From Cyanobacteria bacterium UBA8803 (lineage in GTDB: Bacteria; Cyanobacteriota; Cyanobacteriia; Cyanobacteriales; Coleofasciculaceae), in assembly GCA_003505715.1 (NCBI GenBank), contig DNXU01000488.1, positions 1 through 12,881 of the forward strand: a DNA stretch of 12,881 nucleotides, read 5' to 3'. Shown in pieces: positions 1 to 5,705 of this stretch (positions are counted from its first letter, which is position 1; every line of letters starts with the position of its first letter). The notes below the pieces were generated by a model. The model ran no database searches. It saw only the letters and a list, made by a program, of their open reading frames with translations, and was not told where the DNA came from. Both the position numbers and the translations under genes were made by a program.

Positions 1-45
1 GGGGGTGAGGGAGTGGAAAATTAAAATCTCAATTGGTTATTTTCT

Positions 46-729
46 TTAGTCTTTAATTGCTTCGATAAAGCTGTGGGAATCTGCAACAGCACCGAAAACT
101 CCTCCTTGCATTTTAATCATCTTGAGGGCGGCTAAATAGTTGCCATAGTCAGTTGCCCCTGTGCAGTCCGATAATAAGAGGCACTCGTAACCTCGGTCGT
201 TGGCTTCCCTCATTGTGGTATGGACGCATACATCAGTCGTGATTCCAGCCAAGATAATATTTTGGATGTTCTTACGTTTGAGCAGTAAGTCTAAATCCGT
301 GGCATAGAATGAACCTTTTCCTGGTTTATCGATAATCGTTTCCCCTGGTAGTGGCGTGAGTTCGGGGATGATTTCCCACCCCGGTTCGCCCCGGACTAAA
401 ATTTTGCCACAGGGGCCGGGATCGCCAATGCCAGCGCCAATTTGACGCGATCGCCACTGTTTGTTCTGCGGTAAGTCGGATAGATCGGGGCGGTGTCCTT
501 CGCGGGTGTGCATGATATGGAATCCTTTTTCCCGTGCTAAGGCTAGTACTTGCTCGATTGGTTCAATAGGGGCACGGGTTAAGGATAAGTCGTAGCCCAT
601 TTTATCGACGTAGCCACCGATACCGCAGAAGTCAGTTTGCATGTCAATAATGAGCAGTACGGTATTTTCTGGCCGCAAATCTCCGTTATAGGGATAGGGA
701 TAGGGGTCTGCTTCAACAAAATGTCCCAT
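46..729 (-). CDS. biuH: Biuret amidohydrolase-like cysteine hydrolase (isochorismatase superfamily)
   Basis: 227 aa, ATG start, TAA stop. Members of this family hydrolyse C-N bonds with an Asp-Lys-Cys triad; BiuH converts biuret to allophanate plus ammonia in the cytoplasm, after cyanuric acid hydrolase in s-triazine catabolism. Visible motifs are [10 protein letters not shown] (D29), [10 protein letters not shown] (K135, K138) and [17 protein letters not shown] (C168). The last includes the cis-peptide region and the nucleophile. With a constant shift of seven these match the Rhizobium BiuH residues I remember (D36, K142, C175), and Q208 in KMQGGVFG matches its substrate-contacting Gln215. 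The N-terminal [10 protein letters not shown] and the segment [15 protein letters not shown] are also typical of BiuH rather than of nicotinamidase or isochorismatase. It is the last operon gene in the window, 53 bp after the allophanate-hydrolase-domain gene, with no clear Shine-Dalgarno. Substrate assignment is by remembered similarity; a related ureide or carbamoyl substrate is possible. Confidence 0.85.
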   Translation of the reverse strand: MGHFVEADPYPYPYNGDLRPENTVLLIIDMQTDFCGIGGYVDKMGYDLSLTRAPIEPIEQVLALAREKGFHIMHTREGHRPDLSDLPQNKQWRSRQIGAGIGDPGPCGKILVRGEPGWEIIPELTPLPGETIIDKPGKGSFYATDLDLLLKRKNIQNIILAGITTDVCVHTTMREANDRGYECLLLSDCTGATDYGNYLAALKMIKMQGGVFGAVADSHSFIEAIKD

Positions 730-750
730 AGGTCGATCGGTTGGTTATTG

Positions 751-776
751 TTTTTAACGCCAAGTATGCAAAGATT
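751..776. repeat. Dispersed repeat, copy A of an inverted pair
   Basis: The plus strand has AACGCCAAG, then TATGCAAAGATT, preceded by a T run. It lies 6 nt past the stop of the allophanate-hydrolase-domain gene. It matches the reverse complement of 2221-2246 at 23 of 26 positions. It resembles the AACGC-AAAG repeats common between cyanobacterial genes. Confidence 0.6.
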
Positions 777-782
777 GGTTAT

Positions 783-1166
783 TTAGAGATTTTCCAGATA
801 GGTGCGCCAACTTCCCCATTTGGTAATTTCTGGTTGGTTTTCACAGATGATTGGTTCTCCTAAAACTCCTAATACGATTTCGCCATCGCAGAGGCGGACT
901 TTGCCAATAGATAATCCGGGAGGTTCTTGTAATAAAATTTGGCTTAGACCTGCATGGGGGACGGCCCAGACTTCAACCACAATCGCACTTCCTCCTTCTT
1001 TTACTCTCACCATGGCAGGATAGCGATCGCTAATTGAGAAGAGTCGGTAGGTAGGTTCTGTCTTTGTTTCTCGGATAAAGGTTGCTCCCACGGCTTGTAG
1101 ATTGCCGTTGAGTTCTAAGCCTCTCATTAATGTGCCATTGACGGCTAGGTTTAGAGTGTCTGTCAT
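783..1166 (-). CDS. Stand-alone allophanate hydrolase C-terminal domain protein
   Basis: 127 aa, ATG start, TAA stop. The protein matches the C-terminal domain of allophanate hydrolase (AtzF/DUR2 family): LAVNGTLMRGLELNGNL, then TYRLFSI, MVRVKEGGSAIVVEVWAVP, GLSIGKVRL-DG, VLGVLGEP and a closing WGSWRTYL. In the yeast-type enzyme this domain handles the second step, decarboxylation of N-carboxycarbamate, after an N-terminal amidase-signature domain has removed ammonia from allophanate. Here the roughly 440-residue amidase domain is absent, and the gene starts 10 bp after the upstream permease stop, so it is a separate polypeptide and not a truncated 3' end. There is no signal peptide, so it should be cytoplasmic. 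Its place beside a BiuH-like gene suggests that it finishes biuret or allophanate breakdown, perhaps with an amidase encoded outside the window. The family assignment is firm; the reaction is inferred. Databases often label such proteins as gamma-glutamylcyclotransferase-like. Confidence 0.75.
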   Translation of the reverse strand: MTDTLNLAVNGTLMRGLELNGNLQAVGATFIRETKTEPTYRLFSISDRYPAMVRVKEGGSAIVVEVWAVPHAGLSQILLQEPPGLSIGKVRLCDGEIVLGVLGEPIICENQPEITKWGSWRTYLENL

Positions 1167-1176
1167 TAATGTCTTG

Positions 1177-2103
1177 CTAATTACTAGTCCCTAATGCTCC
1201 CGGTACTCCTGTCATGGTTTGTTTGGGAGAACAAGTAATAATCATGATTAACAGGGTGAGGACGTAGGGTGCGGCATTAAATAAGTAGTAGCCTTGAGTA
1301 ATGCCAACGGATTGTAGGGCTGGGCCTAGTGCTTGTGCGCCCCCAAAGAGTAATGAGGCATAAAGACACTGCATGGGGTTCCAATGGGCGAAAATCACTA
1401 GGGCTACGGCCATGAGTCCTTGACCGCTAGAGATGCGTTCGCTCCAAATACCAGGATAATAGAGGGAGAGGGAGGCTCCGCCAATTCCGGCTAAGAAACT
1501 CCCAGCGATAATACAGAGCATCCTTACTTTTTTAATAGAAACTCCCATCGCTAAAGCCGCATCGGGACTATCGCCAACGGCACGAACAAACAAACCCCAA
1601 CGGGTTGATTTGAAAAACCATTTCATCAGGGGGGCGATCGCTATCCCTAACAGGAAAAGTGGGCTAATTCTCAATGCCTCTTTCAGGGGAGCGATCGTAC
1701 TCCAGTCTCCTAGATTAAGGGTGGGGAGTTGGGGTGCTGAGGGTTGGATGAAAGGTTTGCCAAGGAAAAAAGCCATACCGCTACCAAAAATAATCATGGC
1801 AATACCAACTGCCACATCATTCACCCTAGGTTGCTGGCACAGCCAAGCGTGGATAAATCCCAACACCATCCCCGCTAACCCAGCTACAACTACTCCTAAC
1901 CAGGGAGATTTCGTTAGGTAAGAAATCGCATAAGCACTCATCGCCCCAGTGAGTAAAGTGCCTTCTAATCCCAGATTAATTTTGCCGCTTTTTTCGGTTA
2001 AACATTCCCCCAAGGATACGAAGAGAAAAGGCGTACCCCCTCGCATCGTTCCGGCTGCGATCGCCAAAGGCACTCCTAACCAACCAATTGCTTCTGTTGC
2101 CAC
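1177..2103 (-). CDS. ABC transporter permease, BMP/nucleoside type (NupC-like)
   Basis: 308 aa, GTG start chosen because AGGAGGTA lies 7 nt upstream; TAG stop. This is an inner-membrane permease of the BPD_transp_2 family, the shorter of the two that pair in BMP-type importers. Family marks are TEKSGKINLGLEGTLLTGA (36-54), the cytoplasmic ATPase-contact loop RAVGDSPDAALAMGVSIKKVR (174-194) and the block GGASLSLYYPGIWSERISSGQG (208-229) followed by VIFAHWNP. Hydrophobic segments are spread along the length, consistent with about eight to ten transmembrane helices. The known substrates of such importers are mostly nucleosides. Next to biuH and an allophanate hydrolase domain, a ureide or nitrogen-rich heterocycle is equally possible. 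The next gene follows after 10 bp, which indicates cotranscription. Confidence 0.88.
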   Translation of the reverse strand: MATEAIGWLGVPLAIAAGTMRGGTPFLFVSLGECLTEKSGKINLGLEGTLLTGAMSAYAISYLTKSPWLGVVVAGLAGMVLGFIHAWLCQQPRVNDVAVGIAMIIFGSGMAFFLGKPFIQPSAPQLPTLNLGDWSTIAPLKEALRISPLFLLGIAIAPLMKWFFKSTRWGLFVRAVGDSPDAALAMGVSIKKVRMLCIIAGSFLAGIGGASLSLYYPGIWSERISSGQGLMAVALVIFAHWNPMQCLYASLLFGGAQALGPALQSVGITQGYYLFNAAPYVLTLLIMIITCSPKQTMTGVPGALGTSN

Positions 2104-2110
2104 TCTCTAA

Positions 2111-2118
2111 TACCTCCT
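2111..2118 (-). promoter_or_regulatory. Strong Shine-Dalgarno for the NupC-like permease
   Basis: The minus strand reads AGGAGGTA, 7 nt before a GTG. It fixes the start codon at 2103. It stands out because the first permease, the BMC gene, biuH and the phytochrome gene have no comparable site. Confidence 0.75.
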
Positions 2119-2220
2119 AAAAATTAACAAAGATATTCCCTCACAACTCTGCGCTCCTGGAGCAATACCCTCTGCGTTAAAAAAAGAATGGGTTGGAGAT
2201 CATTTACGATCTAAATAGCA

Positions 2221-2246
2221 AATCTTTGCATCCTTGGCGTTTTAAA
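2221..2246. repeat. Dispersed repeat, copy B, plus CTCTGCG remnants in the 146-bp spacer
   Basis: The plus strand has ATCTTTGCAT then CCTTGGCGTT. It is the inverted partner of copy A and sits 3 nt past the stop of the NupB-like permease. The rest of the spacer (2104-2220) holds two CTCTGCG words (2147-2153 and 2170-2176, the second followed by TTAAA) and a small palindrome, GCTCC-T-GGAGC (2153-2163). No gene or clear promoter was seen in this spacer. Confidence 0.6.
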
Positions 2247-2249
2247 TCC

Positions 2250-3326
2250 CTAAGGATTTACCGTAGCTGTAACAGATTCTCTCTCTTGAAAGATCGGCAA
2301 ACGTCCGTAAAGTGATTCGCTATACAATACGACTAAGAAAACTAACCCTTGAAAGACTAAAACCGTAGCATCAGGTAGTTGATGGACTCGCTGCAAGATA
2401 CCACCACTAGCGAGGATGCCACCGAGTAAAATGGCCACAACCGTTGCCGCAAGGGGATTGTGTCGGGCAATAAAGGCTACTAAAATACCGCTATACCCGT
2501 AATTAGCGTTGAGGGATTCGTTAGCTCGACCGTGTACGGCAGCAACTTCCACCATGCCTGCTAACCCAGCACAAGAGCCTGCCAGAAAACAAATTGCTAC
2601 AGTCAGTTTACCTACAGGCAATCCAGCAATGCGAGCGGCACGGATATTGCCGCCTGCGGTACGTGCGGCAAAGCCAAAGGTGGTGCGCTGAATCAGGAAA
2701 TAGGTAATGATACAGGCAATCAGACCGTAAATCAGGCCGTAGTGAACGCGGGTGCCGGGAATTTTATCTAGCATGTTAGCTTCGGCAATAGGAAAGCTAG
2801 AGGGTTTGTTAAGGGAACTGGGGTCTTTCCATGGCCCGCCGACGAGATGGTTTAAAAGAGCGATCGCAATGTAGTTCAGCAATAAACTACTAATGGTTTC
2901 ATTCACGGCACGGTAGTGACGCAAAACTCCCACTATCGCAATCCAAACACCTCCGCAGATAATGGCTGCGATCGCCATACTAATTTGGACGACGATCGGA
3001 GGTGCACCAGATAAGGATAACCCAACGGCCACAGCACCTAAACCGCCAAGTACTAATGCGCCCTCATTACCGATCACCACTAACCCCAAACGAGCAGGAA
3101 GAGCGGTACAAAGGGAGGTTAGCATTAAGGGTGCCGCTCGGATTAAGGTATTTTGGAATGAAAACCCACTGCCAAAGGCAGCTTTATAAATGGAGCCATA
3201 AACGGCAAAGGGGTTAGCACCTGCCGCCGCACAAAATAGGCCAAATATTACTAAGGCAGAGAACAGGGCGGCGATAGGCAGACAAATGGCTTCTGCCCCT
3301 CTGCGCCAGTTTTGAGCAGTAATCAT
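2250..3326 (-). CDS. ABC transporter permease, BMP/nucleoside type (NupB-like)
   Basis: 358 aa, ATG start, TAG stop. This is the longer permease of a BMP-type importer (BPD_transp_2). Residues 13-35 form the first membrane helix. Later marks are a family glycine block GLVVIGNEGALVLGGLGA (81-98), VNETISSLLLNYIA (141-154), the cytoplasmic loop ARTAGGNIRAARIAGLPVGK (221-240) and NYGYSGILVAFIARHNPL (275-292). It should pair with the NupC-like permease as a heterodimer in the inner membrane. The family usually couples to one ATPase with two fused nucleotide-binding domains, and none is in this window. Translation start is odd: the upstream heptamer array reaches to within about 3 nt of the ATG, so no Shine-Dalgarno is present. 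No alternative Met near the N terminus fits, so the start is kept. Confidence 0.88.
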   Translation of the reverse strand: MITAQNWRRGAEAICLPIAALFSALVIFGLFCAAAGANPFAVYGSIYKAAFGSGFSFQNTLIRAAPLMLTSLCTALPARLGLVVIGNEGALVLGGLGAVAVGLSLSGAPPIVVQISMAIAAIICGGVWIAIVGVLRHYRAVNETISSLLLNYIAIALLNHLVGGPWKDPSSLNKPSSFPIAEANMLDKIPGTRVHYGLIYGLIACIITYFLIQRTTFGFAARTAGGNIRAARIAGLPVGKLTVAICFLAGSCAGLAGMVEVAAVHGRANESLNANYGYSGILVAFIARHNPLAATVVAILLGGILASGGILQRVHQLPDATVLVFQGLVFLVVLYSESLYGRLPIFQERESVTATVNP

Positions 3327-3328
3327 AA

Positions 3329-3555
3329 TTTGTTGTTTGTTGTTTGTTGTTTGTTATTTGTTGTTTGTTATTTGTTGTTTGTTGTTTGTAGTTTGTGGTT
3401 TGTGGTTTGTGGTTTGTGGTTTGTTATTTGTGGTTTGCTGCTTGCGAATAACTCAACAACCAACAACCAACAACCAACAACCAACAATCAACAACTAACA
3501 ACTAACAACTAACAACCAACAACTAACAACTAATAACTAACAACTAATAACTAAC
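3329..3555. repeat. Two opposed heptamer arrays forming a long imperfect inverted repeat
   Basis: Positions 3329-3444 are about 16 tandem heptamers of consensus GTTTGTT (variants GTTTGTG, ATTTGTT). Positions 3454-3555 are about 14 heptamers of consensus AACAACC or AACAACT. The arrays are roughly complementary (about one or two mismatches per seven bases) and separated by a short unique segment around 3445-3453. The operon transcript could therefore fold the region into a long interrupted hairpin. The array includes the stop codon of the binding-protein gene (3551-3553), and its other end lies about 3 nt from the ATG of the NupB-like permease. It belongs to the STRR type of cyanobacterial heptamer repeat. 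No protein is called here, although the array is open in some frames. Confidence 0.9.
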
Positions 3556-4732
3556 TTCCAACTTTGCCGACCACGCCTTCGGTTAGCCAATTCATCTTTT
3601 CGAGTTCGGGGTCTTGTTGTTTGTATTCTTTGTCTTGGGGAATGATTACTTTTCCGGTATTGTCTTTCAGTCCCCCTTTGTAAATCACCATGCTACCGTC
3701 TAGGAATTTGGCTTTGGCGGCGTCGGCATCTTTTTTGGCGTTTTCACTCACGGCTGAGCCATAAGGGGAGAGTTTCAAAAAGCCTTCCTTAAAACCGCCT
3801 CGGACTAAATGGGGAATGCCCCCTTCCATGAGGGTTTTGCCCTCCTGAATCATTTTGACGTAGTTGGTATAGACTTGTGTCCAGTCCCACTCGGCACCAG
3901 TTAAATATCCTTTCGGAGCAAGTTGAGCTTGGCTAGCATGGAAGCCGCTGGCGAAAATACCTCGTTTCTCTGCTGTTTCGACAATGACTTTCGGGCTGTC
4001 TACGTGACAGGTGATGACATCAATTCCTTGGTCGGCTAGGCTATTTGTAGCTTCGGCTTCTTTTACGGGTAATGACCAGTCTCCGGTGAAGATGACTTGG
4101 GTGGTTGCTTTGGGATTGACGCTGCGTGCGCCTAGGGTGAAGCTATTAATATTGCGCAAAACTTGGGGTATAGGTTTGGCGGCAATGAAGCCGAGTTTAC
4201 TTGTTTTAGAGGTAAGGCCAGCTACAATACCTGCCACGTATTCAGCTTCATCAATGTAACCAAAGTAACTGCCCACATTCTTGGGATGTTTTCCTTCTAC
4301 ATAAAGTCCGCCGCAGTGTAAGAATTGTACTTCTGGATAATCCTCGGCAATTTTGAGAACATGGGGGTCGTAGTAGCCGAAGGAAGTGGGAAATATTACA
4401 GTTGCCCCATCCTGTTCGATCATGCTGCGCATGGCTTCCTGTACCTCGGTGGTTTCAGGAACGCTAGCTTGTTCGACGATTTTCACTCCAGGAAGTTTGG
4501 CAATACCTGCGGCCCCTTCAGCATGGGCTTGATTGTACCCGAAATCATCTTTGGGGCCGACGTAAATGAAACCGACAATTAGATCTTTAGTTTTGGCACC
4601 TGAACCTGCTTGTCCCTGAGGGGATGAACTGCACCCCGTCCCAAATTTGGAGGTGATGCCAAAGGCGGTGGTGGCTAAAATGCCGCGAATAATTTGACGG
4701 CGGGATAAGTGGGGAAACCTTCTAGTATTCAC
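3551..4732 (-). CDS. BMP-family ABC transporter solute-binding protein, Tat-type lipoprotein
   Basis: 393 aa, GTG start supported by AGGAG 10 nt upstream; TAG stop. The N terminus has a twin-arginine motif SRRQII (R11, R12), a hydrophobic stretch ILATTAFGI, and FGTGC, so C34 is a plausible lipidated cysteine, although the lipobox is weak. From about residue 48 the protein is a BMP (PnrA/Med-like) periplasmic-binding domain: LIVGFIYVGPKDDFGYNQAHAEGAAG, VIFPTSFGYYDP, FLHCGGLY, GSYFGYIDEAEYVAGIVAGL and GIDVITCHVDSP. Such proteins capture nucleosides or similar small ligands in the periplasm and deliver them to a NupBC permease. It is the first gene of the operon. The next gene follows after 224 bp made almost wholly of heptamer arrays. 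The ligand is unknown; the catabolic genes downstream suggest a ureide or heterocycle. Confidence 0.88.
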   Translation of the reverse strand: MNTRRFPHLSRRQIIRGILATTAFGITSKFGTGCSSSPQGQAGSGAKTKDLIVGFIYVGPKDDFGYNQAHAEGAAGIAKLPGVKIVEQASVPETTEVQEAMRSMIEQDGATVIFPTSFGYYDPHVLKIAEDYPEVQFLHCGGLYVEGKHPKNVGSYFGYIDEAEYVAGIVAGLTSKTSKLGFIAAKPIPQVLRNINSFTLGARSVNPKATTQVIFTGDWSLPVKEAEATNSLADQGIDVITCHVDSPKVIVETAEKRGIFASGFHASQAQLAPKGYLTGAEWDWTQVYTNYVKMIQEGKTLMEGGIPHLVRGGFKEGFLKLSPYGSAVSENAKKDADAAKAKFLDGSMVIYKGGLKDNTGKVIIPQDKEYKQQDPELEKMNWLTEGVVGKVGS

Positions 4733-4742
4733 TATAGGGACG

Positions 4743-4747
4743 CTCCT
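4743..4747 (-). promoter_or_regulatory. Shine-Dalgarno of the binding-protein gene
   Basis: The minus strand reads AGGAG, 10 nt before the GTG at 4732. It supports GTG as the start, which preserves the twin-arginine signal. Confidence 0.6.
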
Positions 4748-4846
4748 GGTACTCGAAGGGTGAAGGACTTACAAATTTAGGCAGGTCTAGGTGAGGTTGG
4801 TCTCTTGGCCTTGCCTGTTATGTTTGTTGGATGAAGAGAGATTAGC

Positions 4847-4875
4847 ATGTTAGGCCGAGGTTTGGGGTATGGCAA
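4847..4875 (-). promoter_or_regulatory. Candidate promoter of the binding-protein operon
   Basis: The minus strand has TTGCCA (4870-4875), a 17-bp spacer, and TAACAT (4847-4852), a sigma-70-like pair with 5/6 and 4/6 matches. It would give a leader of about 100 nt. No clear NtcA box (GTA-N8-TAC) was found by eye, although nitrogen control would be expected for such an operon. Confidence 0.25.
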
Positions 4876-4914
4876 GGTGTGATAAAGGTTCGAGGAAAGT
4901 TAGTGGCAGTGGAT

Positions 4915-4942
4915 TTGACAGGAGGGGATTAACGAATGTAAT
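4915..4942 (+). promoter_or_regulatory. Promoter-like sequence facing rightwards
   Basis: A perfect TTGACA (4915-4920), a 16-bp spacer and TGTAAT (4937-4942, 5/6) form the best sigma-70 match seen in the intergenic regions. No gene starts behind it until ccmK at 5706, so it would give either a very long ccmK leader or a noncoding transcript through the repeat elements. A chance match is possible. Confidence 0.3.
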
Positions 4943-4978
4943 GATACCGCTATCTATTAGTAGGGTGCTTTATGCGGG

Positions 4979-5202
4979 AGCTAACGCACCATGGCTACTC
5001 GCCGCGATAAATATCCGATGTAGGGGCGAGTCGCGGCTTGAAAATCGCAGCGCCAACGACAATATCACTTGACTCGCCCTAATTAATATCCCATGTAGGG
5101 GCGAAGCATTGCAGTGATCGCTATTGTCGTAACTACCCCAAATATGACTTCCGCCATGCTTCGCCCTTTCTGTCTGTCCAAAGCTTTGATGGTGCGTTAG
5201 CT
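4979..5202. mobile_element. MITE-like element with 14-bp terminal inverted repeats and two hairpin modules
   Basis: AGCTAACGCACCAT (4979-4992) is the perfect inverse of ATGGTGCGTTAGCT (5189-5202). Inside are two modules. Each begins with a 20-bp direct repeat (5010-5029 and 5085-5104, one mismatch). Each then folds into a hairpin: TAGGGGCGAGTC with GACTCGCCCTA (5021-5032 and 5071-5081), and GGGCGAAGCAT with ATGCTTCGCCC (5099-5109 and 5156-5166). CGACAATA (5057-5064) and TATTGTCG (5122-5129) also pair across the modules. No transposase is encoded and no target-site duplication was established. It could instead be a REP-like cluster. Confidence 0.55.
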
Positions 5203-5241
5203 GCGGCGTAATATCAGTTCCATGATATCCGTTAATGTTAA

Positions 5242-5392
5242 AACAACAGCAACACTGCAATCAGACTGCCGAGTGATTTCCTGTGTTAGGCCATTCCCTT
5301 CAGAGTTACCCTGAATCATCCGATTCAGTCGTATAGCTCCCAATCGACTAGCTTAGGAAATATCCGCTATCTTGATGAGTGTTGCTGTTGTT
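5242..5392. repeat. Segment bounded by perfect 15-bp inverted repeats
   Basis: AACAACAGCAACACT (5242-5256) is the exact inverse of AGTGTTGCTGTTGTT (5378-5392). Near the middle is a smaller perfect hairpin, CTGAATC-ATCC-GATTCAG (5311-5328). The ends differ from those of the neighbouring 4979-5202 element, so it is treated as a separate structure: a second small element or a structured RNA. Confidence 0.5.
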
Positions 5393-5474
5393 ATTCGATG
5401 AGACAGATTTTAGATCAAACAGCCTTTTTGTACCTCTTAACTTGAACGTTTACTTTGCTGTAGTCTCTGTCAGA

Positions 5475-5490
5475 GAAGCTTTTCAGCTTC
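5475..5490. repeat. Small hairpin
   Basis: GAAGCT-TTTC-AGCTTC is a 6-bp stem followed on the plus strand by AATTTCTAATTT. It could be a weak terminator or a chance palindrome. Confidence 0.25.
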
Positions 5491-5590
5491 AATTTCTAAT
5501 TTACCACTTCCTGAGAAATGTACAAGTGAATGCAACGTAAGTTTACCTTTATTAGGGTAAGTACTACTAACATTGCAAAATAAAATCAAC

Positions 5591-5617
5591 AAGAGACGTT
5601 CCATCGGAACGTCTCTT
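5591..5617. repeat. Dispersed GAGACGTTCC hairpin, copy 1
   Basis: AAGAGACGTTCC and GGAACGTCTCTT form a perfect 12-bp stem with the 3-nt loop ATC. On the plus strand it is followed by AATTTTC; on the minus strand, by a stretch containing ATTTTATTTT. It could act as a terminator in either direction or as an attenuator ahead of ccmK. A second copy with the same core lies at 9621-9649, which marks it as a dispersed repeat. Confidence 0.65.
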
Positions 5618-5671
5618 AATTTTCAAGCGAAGCACCATAAGCTGTCGCTCACTAAGAAGGAATGAAAATAA

Positions 5672-5699
5672 TTCATCCTTCATCCCTCATCCTTCATCC
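5672..5699 (+). repeat. Four tandem TTCATCC heptamers before ccmK
   Basis: TTCATCC, TTCATCC, CTCATCC and TTCATCC occupy the place where the ribosome binding site of the gene at 5706 should be. No Shine-Dalgarno is visible; the nearest AAGG (5657-5660) is about 45 nt from the ATG. Confidence 0.8.
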
Positions 5700-5705
5700 T
5701 TAACT

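Larger units (their letters stand above)
4733..5705. other. Gene-free intergenic region rich in inverted repeats
   Basis: This 973-bp stretch lies between divergent genes, the minus-strand importer operon and the plus-strand ccmK. Short open frames exist in it, but none has a recognisable product and they run through repeat elements. It holds the operon leader and candidate promoter, a plus-strand promoter-like sequence, a MITE-like element, a 151-bp inverted-repeat segment, several hairpins and a heptamer run. No tRNA or rRNA was recognised. Confidence 0.7.

Noticed and set aside
1023..1030. GCGATCGC palindromes as operator sites
   Set aside because: They recur about ten times, mostly within coding sequence, and are the HIP1 repeat typical of cyanobacterial genomes.
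3312..3512. Open reading frame through the GTTTGTT array on the plus strand, giving a repetitive hydrophobic/Cys-rich peptide
   Set aside because: It is only the heptamer repeat read in a stop-free frame, with no ribosome binding site and no recognisable domain.
3329..3555. CRISPR array
   Set aside because: The unit is seven bases with no unique spacers, and no cas gene is nearby.
4888..4894. GGTTCGA resembling a tRNA T-loop
   Set aside because: The flanking bases do not form a T stem, and no acceptor or anticodon arm can be drawn.
4970..5260. 96-residue minus-strand open frame, and an overlapping 67-residue plus-strand frame
   Set aside because: Both run across the terminal inverted repeats and hairpins of the MITE-like element, and the peptides resemble no known family.
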